A stretch of DNA of 48,422 nt, taken from contig WQTU01000133.1 of the NCBI GenBank assembly GCA_009786125.1, positions 1-48,422 on the forward strand, given 5' to 3'. Below the pieces are notes generated by a model that saw nothing but the letters and a program-made list of their open reading frames with translations, had not been told where the DNA came from and searched no databases. Positions 18,261 to 27,500 of the stretch are shown here, piece by piece. A program made the translations under genes and the position numbers. How positions within the stretch are numbered: position 1 is the stretch's first letter; each line of letters begins with the position of its first letter. The stretch comes from Spirochaetota bacterium. GTDB taxonomy: Bacteria; Spirochaetota; Spirochaetia; CADAEX01.

Positions 18261-20094
18261 GCCTCTAAATTGTAACCCCGCGCTCAATAGCGACATCGTG
18301 TCGCATCCATGCTGCAGATTTTTTCCAAGAATTAATTATTCAGTTTTTATTCTCCATGTGCCAGAGCTCAAAGGAAAAGAACTTTATCAGGCTGTCTATT
18401 ACAAACTCAAAATGCTCTATCCCGGAAACCTTGATGATACAGATATTATTATAAAAAAGAACGGAAAGCAAAAACATTCACATCTTGTTTTTTTGTTACC
18501 CAAAGATTTGCCTAAGAGCCCTGTGCCGCTCCCCACACTGCTGCTGCAACAAAAGCTTAAAGGAAAAACCGCAACAGCTTTGTTTATCAGCTCTGCCTGG
18601 ATCGAAATAGTAAAAATCGAACAAGGAGCAATAAGCGAATCAATTGTCAAAAGAATAGATAGTGTTTCAGATATCCGCAGCTATATAGAAACTTTTTGCA
18701 ATGAAGAAACTTCTGTGGAAATATTTTATGAAAAAAATAACTCACATGATTTAGAAGCTATTTTCAAAGTCCTGCCCAATCATGAAAATGTTGTTTTCAG
18801 AAATATCGAAGATTTTGTAAAAAGAATATCTTTTGACTCTATCTGCATCTACAGCCAATATAGCCCAAAAAAGAAATATATTAAAATTGGTTCTTTTGCT
18901 TTTGCACTTGTCGTTATTTTTTTTACTTTATTTGGGGTATATCAGTATAAAACAATTTTAGAAGAAAAAAACAAACAGCTTCGGGCAGAGCAATTAAGAA
19001 TAGAAAAAACTTTAGAGTCCGAAAGAATTAAAAAACAAAGGTTGGCAACCCTTGAGATTGAATATATGAATTTAATTGAGGGAAAGCGATTAAACCCATT
19101 TGAAGTTGTAAGTATAATTTCGTCATGCCTTGATCGAAATGTTTTAGTTACATCACTGACTATTATGGGAAATAGTTTCCAGATGGAAGCAGTAGCCCAG
19201 GATTCACTTAAAATACTAAGGAACTTTGAAAAAAACAGGCAGATCAATAATTTAAGAATGAATCAGATTCACCCTTATCAAAACAGGGAGAGGTTTAGTT
19301 TAAATGGCGCTGTTCTTCCTGTAAAACGTTATGTGCCTGAAGATAACTCAATAGAAGAAAGAATAAAAATACTCGAAGCTCTTATTCGCGAAGAAAAACA
19401 ACAAGAATATGGCGAGGAATTTACGGCCGCTCTTTTTGGAATGACCATACGAGATGTTTTAAGAAGCTCCAGGTGCGCGATTAAGAGCTATCAGTATCTT
19501 GGTTATGGTAACGAAAGGGAAATTGAATTTTCGCTTCAGGCTAATAGCAGAAACTTCTTCAATTTTCTCAAAATATCATCAATGCCTTTATATAACTGGG
19601 ATTTTTCTCTTGTACAAATAAGAAATCTCGCGCCAAGAGATGCTCTTGATGTTGTAATACGTATAAAAGCTAATTTTGATATTGATGGCTCCAATAACTT
19701 AAAATCAATTCCGGTATTTCCCGCCGAGCGAGTTGCTGCGAGCGAAGGTTCCCCTCCGGAAAAGTATATTGAAAGAATAGAAAAAGAAATTGCAGAAATC
19801 GCTAGAAATTATTTTGCTGCGCCCCCAAGAATTGCGGCACTCTCTGAAACAAGACCAAGACAAGTACAGGAACCGGAAAGGATGAGGCGAGAAGTAATTT
19901 CGTGGCTTGCTTATGCAGGGGTTATAAGAGAATCAAGCGGGGCGCATTATATATTTATGAGAAATACAAGAGATGGTCGTATGCTTAGATTTGAACTAAA
20001 TGGGAGCGGCAATATGAGCTGCAAGATTCTTGATTCAGGAAATATAGAAGTAGTTATGGATAATAGAGTTTATGAAGTTCGAAGAGAAAGGTAA
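18250..20094 (+). CDS. GspL/PilN-like assembly protein fused to a GspM-like part, carrying two repeat insertions
   Basis: 614 residues, much longer than GspL (~400). Residues 30-200 form an actin-like cytoplasmic part (ELYQAVYYKLKMLYPGNL, SAWIEIVKIEQGAI). One membrane helix lies at about 217-237 (IGSFAFALVVIFFTLFGVYQ), followed by a coiled coil (LRAEQLRIEKTLESERIKKQ) and PilN-type ferredoxin-like folds. A second coil and fold from ~380 could stand in for GspM, and the last ~60 residues form a separate small beta domain. No separate gspC, gspM or gspN is present. Residues ~8-20 are encoded by repeat family B and residues ~489-504 (FPAERVAASEGSPP) by repeat family A, both in frame. This is the last gene of the secretion operon. 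Confidence 0.75.
   Translation: MSDEPLNCNPALNSDIVSHPCCRFFPRINYSVFILHVPELKGKELYQAVYYKLKMLYPGNLDDTDIIIKKNGKQKHSHLVFLLPKDLPKSPVPLPTLLLQQKLKGKTATALFISSAWIEIVKIEQGAISESIVKRIDSVSDIRSYIETFCNEETSVEIFYEKNNSHDLEAIFKVLPNHENVVFRNIEDFVKRISFDSICIYSQYSPKKKYIKIGSFAFALVVIFFTLFGVYQYKTILEEKNKQLRAEQLRIEKTLESERIKKQRLATLEIEYMNLIEGKRLNPFEVVSIISSCLDRNVLVTSLTIMGNSFQMEAVAQDSLKILRNFEKNRQINNLRMNQIHPYQNRERFSLNGAVLPVKRYVPEDNSIEERIKILEALIREEKQQEYGEEFTAALFGMTIRDVLRSSRCAIKSYQYLGYGNEREIEFSLQANSRNFFNFLKISSMPLYNWDFSLVQIRNLAPRDALDVVIRIKANFDIDGSNNLKSIPVFPAERVAASEGSPPEKYIERIEKEIAEIARNYFAAPPRIAALSETRPRQVQEPERMRREVISWLAYAGVIRESSGAHYIFMRNTRDGRMLRFELNGSGNMSCKILDSGNIEVVMDNRVYEVRRER
18276..18317 (+). repeat. Repeat family B, copy at the start of the gspL-like gene
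   Basis: CCCGCGCTC, TAGCGACAT and GTGTCGC correspond in order to CCGCGCTCGG, TAGCGACAT and GATGTCGCG at 36740-36770 on the same strand. It ends GCATCCATGCTGC, related to the GCATGGATGC at the edge of the 36.7-kb copy. It is read in frame. Confidence 0.5.
19713..19760 (+). repeat. Repeat family A, copy inside the gspL-like gene
   Basis: 48 bases that match the reverse complement of 30148-30196 at about 41 positions with no gaps across the core, and match 37198-37240 at a lower level. It encodes FPAERVAASEGSPP in frame. Confidence 0.8.
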
Positions 20095-20140
20095 TTGGCA
20101 GCATAAAAATGATAAGCTAGATAAGGTTGAATCGTTTGAT

Positions 20141-21373
20141 CTAATTAGTAGTTTGCATTAACATCATTTCATCGAGTATCCGTAATGTTCTTTTTACAGT
20201 TGCAAGGTTTGCTATTGCGGGGCTAAATCCCGGATCAAGCTCAATAGCTCTTTCCCAATAATCCGCAGCTGCCCTTAGGTCGCCATTAGCATAAGCAAGG
20301 AGCCCCAGGATATAAAATTCATCAACTCTTGTAGCAACTTGCCCTCTGCCTCTATCGCCAAGATTAAGAGATGCTACAACACTAAATCTGTCAAGCCCGG
20401 CTTGGGTTGTAAGGTCGAGTGTATAGTTGAAGTTAAAACTTATATTGTTAAAATCAATCCTGCTTCCTACAGAAAATCTTGGGTTATTACCCCTGTATCT
20501 AAAGCCGCATTGAACAGAGAAAAAATCTGTAACTCTAAGATCCGCGCCTACAGCAAAACCCCATTTTTCTGCAGGAATTTCCGGGTCAAGGGAAATCGGC
20601 TGTGTAAAATCAAAGGCAAGTATTAATGGTCTTATAGGCGAATATGCAATTCCTGCTGTTACTTCAAGCGGCAGAGGGTCGTCCAGTTGTGCAATCCCTA
20701 AATTCTTTAAAGTAATGCCGAAAGATGCATTTTTCTCCCTTGCATGATAAAATTTAAGAAAATTAAATCTTGTAAGAAGTCCAAAATCCATCATTGTTGC
20801 AAAAGCTGACTGATTTGCATAAATAGCCTCAGGGATGTGGCGGTAAGCAATTTTAAAATTTGTGCCAAGTGCGATTCCCCAAAAATCATGACTAGCAAAA
20901 AATCTGTATGAGGCGTTAATTATTCCAACAGTTTCAGAATAGAACCCCCTGGATGTTCGTTCGCCCCAAAACCCATATCCTGTAAATGGAACATAGAGAA
21001 ATTTTGCTCCCAGCGCAAAGCCAAAATTATTATGTCTTGCTGTAAAAACAAGACTTTCTATATTTGTATCTGCTATCCAATTATTATGGAAAAAAACGAG
21101 TTCTGTATATCTAAGGCTGGAGCTTCCCGCAGGATTAGCCTCTAAAAAGCTTGCATCATCTGCAACTGCTGTAAAAGCTGTGCCCATTGCCTCCATTCTC
21201 CCGCCCATTGGTATAAGAAGGGTTGGAAATGCTGTAAGACCTGTATTTGGGTCAGAAAAAGAGCCAAAAAGCCTGTCTTTTCTATAATAGAAATCAGATA
21301 AATCAAAGGCTGATGCGGAAAATGAGACTAAAATTATGAATAAAATTGCAAAACAAAGTAGTTTTTTTGCCAT
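20141..21373 (-). CDS. UPF0164-type (FadL-like) outer-membrane protein with C-terminal TPR
   Basis: 410 residues with a signal peptide (LLCFAILFIILVSFSASAF). The mature start includes the family pattern MGGRMEAMGTAFTAVADDAS followed by FLEANPAG, resembling the hatch region of FadL-type barrels. Alternating amphipathic strands run to about residue 345. The last ~60 residues are one TPR-like pair (LGLLAYANGDLRAAADYWER, AIELDPGFSPAIANL). Treponemes have several paralogues of this UPF0164 family, which are modelled as FadL-like importers of fatty acids. GG followed by an A-run precedes the ATG. It converges with the secretion operon, with only 46 bases between the stop codons and no obvious terminator. 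Confidence 0.85.
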   Translation of the reverse strand: MAKKLLCFAILFIILVSFSASAFDLSDFYYRKDRLFGSFSDPNTGLTAFPTLLIPMGGRMEAMGTAFTAVADDASFLEANPAGSSSLRYTELVFFHNNWIADTNIESLVFTARHNNFGFALGAKFLYVPFTGYGFWGERTSRGFYSETVGIINASYRFFASHDFWGIALGTNFKIAYRHIPEAIYANQSAFATMMDFGLLTRFNFLKFYHAREKNASFGITLKNLGIAQLDDPLPLEVTAGIAYSPIRPLILAFDFTQPISLDPEIPAEKWGFAVGADLRVTDFFSVQCGFRYRGNNPRFSVGSRIDFNNISFNFNYTLDLTTQAGLDRFSVVASLNLGDRGRGQVATRVDEFYILGLLAYANGDLRAAADYWERAIELDPGFSPAIANLATVKRTLRILDEMMLMQTTN

Positions 21374-21454
21374 TTTTCCTTATACTATATAATAACAGAT
21401 AGTTTTAAAAAAAACGAGTAACTATTTTAAATAATCGGAATTTTTTATAGTAAG

Positions 21455-21484
21455 TTTACTATATTAGCGCTACTTATCTATAAT
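21455..21484 (+). promoter_or_regulatory. Candidate promoter of the 21.5-31.5 kb operon
   Basis: TTTACT, an 18-base spacer and a perfect TATAAT on the plus strand in the 276-base divergent region. Initiation would fall near 21491, about 45 bases before the GAAGGGG box at 21534-21540. Confidence 0.4.
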
Positions 21485-21550
21485 ATGTTACTTTATTGCC
21501 GATAATATAGTAATATATTCATGTAAAATTAAAGAAGGGGTAGGCAAAGT

Positions 21551-21649
21551 ATCAGAACGCCTTTTAGCTTAAAACATTTATTATTTTACTCACTCTTTAT
21601 TTTATGCCTAGTTGCTCAAGCTTATGGCGGCGGGAAGAGGGAAGATCCA
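21551..21649 (+). other. Unannotated in-frame signal peptide extending the 971-residue ORF upstream
   Basis: The frame of the ORF starting at 21650 stays open upstream to a TAA at 21530 and encodes IRTPFSLKHLLFYSLFILCL followed by VAQAYGGGKREDP, an excellent signal peptide with a cut after AQA. There is no ATG, GTG or TTG in this stretch. An ATC at 21551, ten bases after GAAGGGG, is the best-placed initiator, with ATT at 21599 possible. Either a non-standard start is used or a base change removed the start codon. Confidence 0.65.
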
Positions 21650-24565
21650 ATGTCTACTGCGAGACAGCTTATTAGTGAAAGAAAATTCAACGAAGCTGTA
21701 AAAATTCTGGCAGAAATTGTAAAAAATGAGCCCAATAGACTTGATGAAGTTGAATCTCAAATGGCTATTGTCAGAAGTGTCCGCAATCAATACAACCTTT
21801 ATTATGAACAATTAATAGCCATTCTTAGAAAAGAAGATTTTACAGAGCAGGATATAATAGCCGCATATGGGCTTATTGATGATATAATGGCACTGGATCC
21901 TTATCCGGATCAGACAGTTATTACTTTTTTGGAAGTGGCAAGACGAACGGTAGCATTTAGATACCACGACATTCGGTTCAGGGGAATAATGGATAGGGCT
22001 TTGGCTCTCATACTGCAGGCAAGGTATTGGGAAGCAATTGCATTATATACCGAAGCAATAGGGTTTTACAGGGGAATTTTTATAGAAAATCGCCCCGAAC
22101 ATATAATAAGGGAAGCAGATAATACAGTTCAGGAAGCAAGAGAAACAATAAACAGATTTCTGGCATTTCAAACCCCGTATTTACAAGCCGCAGAGAGAGC
22201 CAGAAGAGAATCTGCAAGAGACGCTCAGTTTATGTTAAATAGCGCGGAATATAATGATCTTGTTAATGTTATAAGAAGAATGGCTGCGGCGCGGGAAGAA
22301 GCATCTGCTATGCTAACCAGAATTGAGCAAAGAGTAAACCAATTACTGCTGCCCATTGAATTTGACATTCCTTATCTATCTTCGATTAGTACTGTTATGA
22401 GGGGCAGGCGTGCAGGCGCCGAGGAAGGGGTTTTTGCTGCTATTGGGTTTTTATGGGATAGTATAATTGACGAAAATACAGCTCTTCTTACAGGGCATTC
22501 AGATACGCATTTTAGCAGAGGAAGAATGCAATTTAACAACGGGCAGTACCGCGATGCTGAAATTAGTTTTGGCTTTGCAAAAAACCGTAACGATATAATA
22601 TACAATCTTGTTTCTTTAAGAGGGTATAATATAAGCGCTGCCGGAGGGTTTGATCACTATGAATGGCTAAGCATATTGCCTGATCATTTACCTCAGTATT
22701 ATGAAGCGGAAAAGAAAGCCAGAGCAGCCAATGATTACATATTGTTATCTCAGATTATGCAGAGGATAACTGCAATAGAAAACAATTTACTCCGGGAAAC
22801 AGTTTTTAATAATATTATAACCGCCAGGAATCAGGTAGTCTCGGACAATAGAATGATTTCTGTAAACCATGCAGCATGGCAGGAAAGCGAAGAATCTATG
22901 CTAAGACTAATACAAGCGGATTTTTCTGTAGACAATGCGTTGGCTGTTTCTACAGAGATGAAAAATCTTTTTGGAGTGCATGAAGCAAGGCTTAATTCTC
23001 TTTCAGCGTCGCTTATAAGGATAGGAGTAGATCTTGTTTATTTACCGGTATCGAGGGATCTTCAGGCTCAATTGGCACATGTGAGACCAGGGTTCGAAAT
23101 GGTTGACGGGATTCAAACTGTAATAGGAGAAGGTGATGCTGCTTTCACTATTACTGCACGGTATAATCAAAGAGCAATGGAGCTTTTTACTGGAAGTTTG
23201 GCAGGGTTTGCAATCACAGAAAATAATCTCAGGAATATTTTAACAATAATTTATGAAAGCAGCGAAGATGCTTTGTCGGCCGATGCCTTGAGAGAACCTG
23301 AAGAAAGTATTAATAATGATTTGGCTGTGATTGCATCTATACGCGGTGATATAGAAAGGTATATGCAGATTTCCAGGGACTTTCTTATTCGCGCCGAAGT
23401 TCATAGAACTCAGGCTGACAGATTTATTGCAGATGCAAGAGCTAATCTTGACCGAGATAATTTTGATGTAGCCCGCGAGAGTTTGCGGCTAGCAGGAGAA
23501 AGTTATGCTAGTTCGCTTAGTTTAAACGAAGACCCTGTGCTTAGAGCAAACAGCGACAGGGAGATATTTGCGTTATCGGATGAAATATTAAGAAGACAGA
23601 GCGCTTTTGTAGTTGAAGCAGTAAGAAGAAATATTAACGAAGCAAGAGATCTTTATACAAGAGAAAGATTTGGAGATGCAGAAAATATTCTTCAAAATTC
23701 ACAAACTTTGTGGCGCACTGTAAATGATGAAGATGTTAATCCGGAGCTGGAATTTTGGCTGAGTCTTGTGCGTACAGCGTTATCGGTTAGAACAGGCAGG
23801 GTTATTGCAGAAGCAGATCCGCTTTTTAGAGAAATGACTCAGGTACTTAATCTTGCCAGAAATGACTATCTGAATGCTATTGCAGCAAATCAAAGAGGCA
23901 ACAGAGCGGAAATGCTGCGGCATCTTAATCAGGCAGAAGAAAAACTTCTGCTTGTAACCATACCTTTTCCCATCAATCAGGAAGCAAGCGTTCTTTCTTT
24001 GAGAATTATGCAGCTTAGGGATCAGCAAGCTTTTAATGTAATGTTTAGAGAGCGCTATGATATGGCAGTAGGAATGATTGATGTAAACCCCGGCGAAGCG
24101 CATTTGATACTTAATGATCTTAGAGCTATAAATCCTAATTTTCCAGGAATAGATCAGGCAATTATTAGAACAGAAATCAGGCTTGGCATGAGAACTCCTC
24201 CGCCTGATCCTGCAAGAATAAGAGAAGCAGAAACTTTACTTCAAAGAGCAAATGCGATCTTTTTAACTAATGTAAGAAGTAACTTCCCTATAGCGATTGC
24301 GTATCTTAACAGGGCATTTGAGTTGAACCCGAATGATGGCAGAATAACTGCTCTTAGAGACAGGGTGCAGACAGAAATAGGAGGAACTGCAACAATTGTA
24401 CTTTCAAGCGAAGCGCAGCAGCAGTACAGGCTTGCGGAACAGGAATTTATAAACGGAAATTTTTTTACCTCTCTTGCAATTGTTGAAAGACTGCTTCAAG
24501 ACCCAAGGAACAGAAATTATACTCCCCTTCTTGAACTTAGAAGGAGGATTGAAGCAAGAATATGA
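21650..24565 (+). CDS. Large helical repeat protein, probably periplasmic
   Basis: 971 residues from the first ATG, but the true N-terminus is probably ~33 residues upstream, where an in-frame signal peptide is encoded. The body is almost entirely TPR-like or related helical hairpins, each resembling ERKFNEAVKILAEIVKNEPN at the start and AIAYLNRAFELNPNDGRI near residue 890. A C-terminal pair reads AEQEFINGNFFTSLAIVERLL. An AGAGGGAAG box before 21650 could support internal initiation. The stop overlaps the next gene, the propeller-sensor phosphatase, by four bases, so the two are translationally coupled. A scaffold or partner for the phosphatase's periplasmic sensor is the likely role (inference). 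Confidence 0.7.
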   Translation: MSTARQLISERKFNEAVKILAEIVKNEPNRLDEVESQMAIVRSVRNQYNLYYEQLIAILRKEDFTEQDIIAAYGLIDDIMALDPYPDQTVITFLEVARRTVAFRYHDIRFRGIMDRALALILQARYWEAIALYTEAIGFYRGIFIENRPEHIIREADNTVQEARETINRFLAFQTPYLQAAERARRESARDAQFMLNSAEYNDLVNVIRRMAAAREEASAMLTRIEQRVNQLLLPIEFDIPYLSSISTVMRGRRAGAEEGVFAAIGFLWDSIIDENTALLTGHSDTHFSRGRMQFNNGQYRDAEISFGFAKNRNDIIYNLVSLRGYNISAAGGFDHYEWLSILPDHLPQYYEAEKKARAANDYILLSQIMQRITAIENNLLRETVFNNIITARNQVVSDNRMISVNHAAWQESEESMLRLIQADFSVDNALAVSTEMKNLFGVHEARLNSLSASLIRIGVDLVYLPVSRDLQAQLAHVRPGFEMVDGIQTVIGEGDAAFTITARYNQRAMELFTGSLAGFAITENNLRNILTIIYESSEDALSADALREPEESINNDLAVIASIRGDIERYMQISRDFLIRAEVHRTQADRFIADARANLDRDNFDVARESLRLAGESYASSLSLNEDPVLRANSDREIFALSDEILRRQSAFVVEAVRRNINEARDLYTRERFGDAENILQNSQTLWRTVNDEDVNPELEFWLSLVRTALSVRTGRVIAEADPLFREMTQVLNLARNDYLNAIAANQRGNRAEMLRHLNQAEEKLLLVTIPFPINQEASVLSLRIMQLRDQQAFNVMFRERYDMAVGMIDVNPGEAHLILNDLRAINPNFPGIDQAIIRTEIRLGMRTPPPDPARIREAETLLQRANAIFLTNVRSNFPIAIAYLNRAFELNPNDGRITALRDRVQTEIGGTATIVLSSEAQQQYRLAEQEFINGNFFTSLAIVERLLQDPRNRNYTPLLELRRRIEARI

Positions 24566-27500
24566 TTTTGTTCAGAACGGGTCATTGCTTTTTTATTGCC
24601 TTGTTTTTGCTGCTCATGCCTGCATCATTATTTTCTGTTGATATTTTCTGGGATAGTCAGAGAGTTATTGTTCCTTCAAATGCAAGATTTCATTCTGCAG
24701 CATCCGGCGGCGGGAATACGGCTGTTGTATGGCATGAATTTGTAAGGCAGGATGCAGACAGGGGAATTATATTTTTATCTATTGCTACAAGCAGCGATGG
24801 CATAGAGTGGTTCAGGAATGAAAGGTTTGCGGGTCCTTTTAGTTATGCAGGCGATGAAGTTTCGATCTGCTCGCTTGCTGTTAATAATAACGGCGAAATA
24901 TTCGTAGCTGCTTCGGTAAGCGCCAACAGTGTTAAAATTTTTAAATCATCAGACAATGGGCGAACCTTTACTTATGAAACGCATCAAGCCTCTTTTGCAA
25001 TGGCTATAGGACCAAGGCTTTTTATAAAAGAAGACGGAACATTTATAATGTTTGTAACGCAAGAGGTTGGGAGTAATCTTTCGATATTTTATTCTTTATC
25101 GGATGACGGTATGCAGTGGGGAGAGTTCAGGCAGCTTGTCAGCGGAGCAGGCTTTACGCTTAACTTTCTTCCTCACTTTGTATCAAGAAACAATGTTGAG
25201 TATGTTATTTTTCAGTCTCTTTTACTAAGAGATAGATTGTCGTCGTTTCAATTGTATCTTATGCGAAGTACCGACGGCGGAAGAACATGGCGCAACTTAA
25301 GAAGAATTACAGACTTTAGCGACCCAGGTCCAGGCACAGTAATTGGGGCAGATGAGTTTGATAATCAAAGACCGCACTTTATAATTGTAGATGATACCAT
25401 AAGGCTTGTCTGGGAAAGAAGAAATATAAATGAAACAAATTCTCAAATATATTTTGCCACGCTTGATCTTGCCGGCAATCTTATTGGAACTGCAGAGAGA
25501 ATATCAAGAGGCAATAGAATTTGCCGTTATCCAAGGGTTGCATCATATATGGGCACAAACGTTGTTACCTGGTTTGATAACCGCAGGGGAGATTACAGCA
25601 TAATTTTTGCTAGTTATACTGGTGTAACCTGGAGAGAAAGAGATCTTTCTGCCATGGCAGGAAATTCAACATTTGGGCAGATGGTAGAGGTCGGTGATGC
25701 ATTAAATATTTTTTGGGAAAACAGAATAGGAACTACGTCAAGAGTAGTAATGGTTTCCCCAAAGACAGAGGTTATTACTCCTGTAATTACTCCGTTAAAT
25801 TTTGCAGCTAACAGAAGAGCATCAATTGACAGATTTGAATTCTCGTGGAATCTTCCTCCAGACCCTGTAGGCATTGCCGGCTTTAGTTACTCGGTTGGAA
25901 GAGACCGCAACGGAGAGCCTCCAAGAAGAATAATGAATACTGCCAGGCAGCTAAGGGGAGAGGTAACCGTAAGAGAAGATGGTCCGTGGTATATATACTT
26001 GGCTGCAGTGGATTATGCAGGTAACTGGTCTCCAACTGCTGTAATGCCAATATTCAGAGATACGCAGCCGCCGGACAGGCTTGTTTTGGAAGAATTTGAA
26101 ACTGATGATAACGGATTTTTGTTATCAAACAATGTCAGAATTAACTGGCTGCAGACAGATGACAAGCCGCTTACCGGTTTTATATATAATCTTCAGTTGC
26201 TGGATGAAAACTTTCGCAGTGATGTGGATGACGGCACATTCTTGGAGAGAATAAGAAACCCCGAGATGAGAAATCTTATTAATCCTTCGTTTATTAATCG
26301 GCACAATATGGATAACGGAATATGGGGATTTTCTGTTGCAGCAGTTGACGAAGCAGGAAATATAGGCGAGCCGGTGCAAACTGTTTTTAGGCTCAATAAA
26401 TATGTGCCTGTAACATTTATTACATCTATAAGTGCTGTTAGAGATCAGCTAGACCGAATAACAATTAGTATAAGCGGAAGAGGTTTCTCTGTGGGCGGAA
26501 ATATACATACCATAATTCTTGACAGAGATGGGCAAGAACCGTGGGATTATACTTTTTACCTTCGCGAAGGCGCATATAATGTTCAAACGGACAGGCTTAT
26601 AACTGATTTAACTGTTTTTAATATTCAGGCAGGCGAATACAGGATTGGAGTTATTCACCCGACACGCGGGCTTTATTTTAGCCGCCCTGTCATAAGGCTT
26701 GAGCCTTCGGGTAACGTAAAGTTCGGTTATTTTCTTTCTGAACATGAAACAATCTGGAAACCGGTAAACCGCAGGTTATTTACATTTAATATTGGCGGCG
26801 CAGGTTTTTATCTTATTCTTGCCTTGTCTTTTCTTGTTGTATTTGTTTCTGCTTTTAGAATCAGGGCAACATTCAATGATGGAAAACAGCTTGAAAAAGA
26901 TATTTATGCAATTATGAAAGGTATTCCTATTTCGAACAAGAAAATAAAAGAGGATGTGAAAAAAATGAAAAGAAGAGGAATGGGATTAAGATTAAAATTC
27001 ACTTTGTTTGTAGTATTTATTATTATTGCGGTTGTTTTAATGATAGCGCTTCCGCTTGGAAGATTTATGTTAGATACACAGAAGAATAATCTTGTTACAG
27101 GGCTGCAGCGTCAGGTAGAGGTATTGCTTGACAACATTACGCATAACGCTAGATTGCATTTACCTGGAGCAAATATGATTGAGCTTGGTCTTTTACCATT
27201 GCAGAGGGAAGCTATACCTGATGCAAAATATGTAACAATAACATCAAGAGGCTTAGGAAACGCAGTAGGGCATGATTTTCTTTGGGTAAGTGATGATCCT
27301 GACATATTTTCAAAAATTAATGCCAGAGAAATAGTCCCGGGAAGAGACAGAGTTTCTGATCCAGTTTCAGCAATGATCGAAGAACTTGAAGAGAGGATAA
27401 ATAACGAAGCAGCAGAAAGAGTTTTGTCTTATTCCCATGAAGTTGACAGGCTTGGGCGAGAGGCTATAGCTCTTGTTGGAATAGCGGGGCGCGAAGCAGC

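Noticed and set aside
20095-20140. Terminator between the convergent secretion operon and UPF0164 gene
   Set aside because: No stem with a following T-run could be found in either direction.
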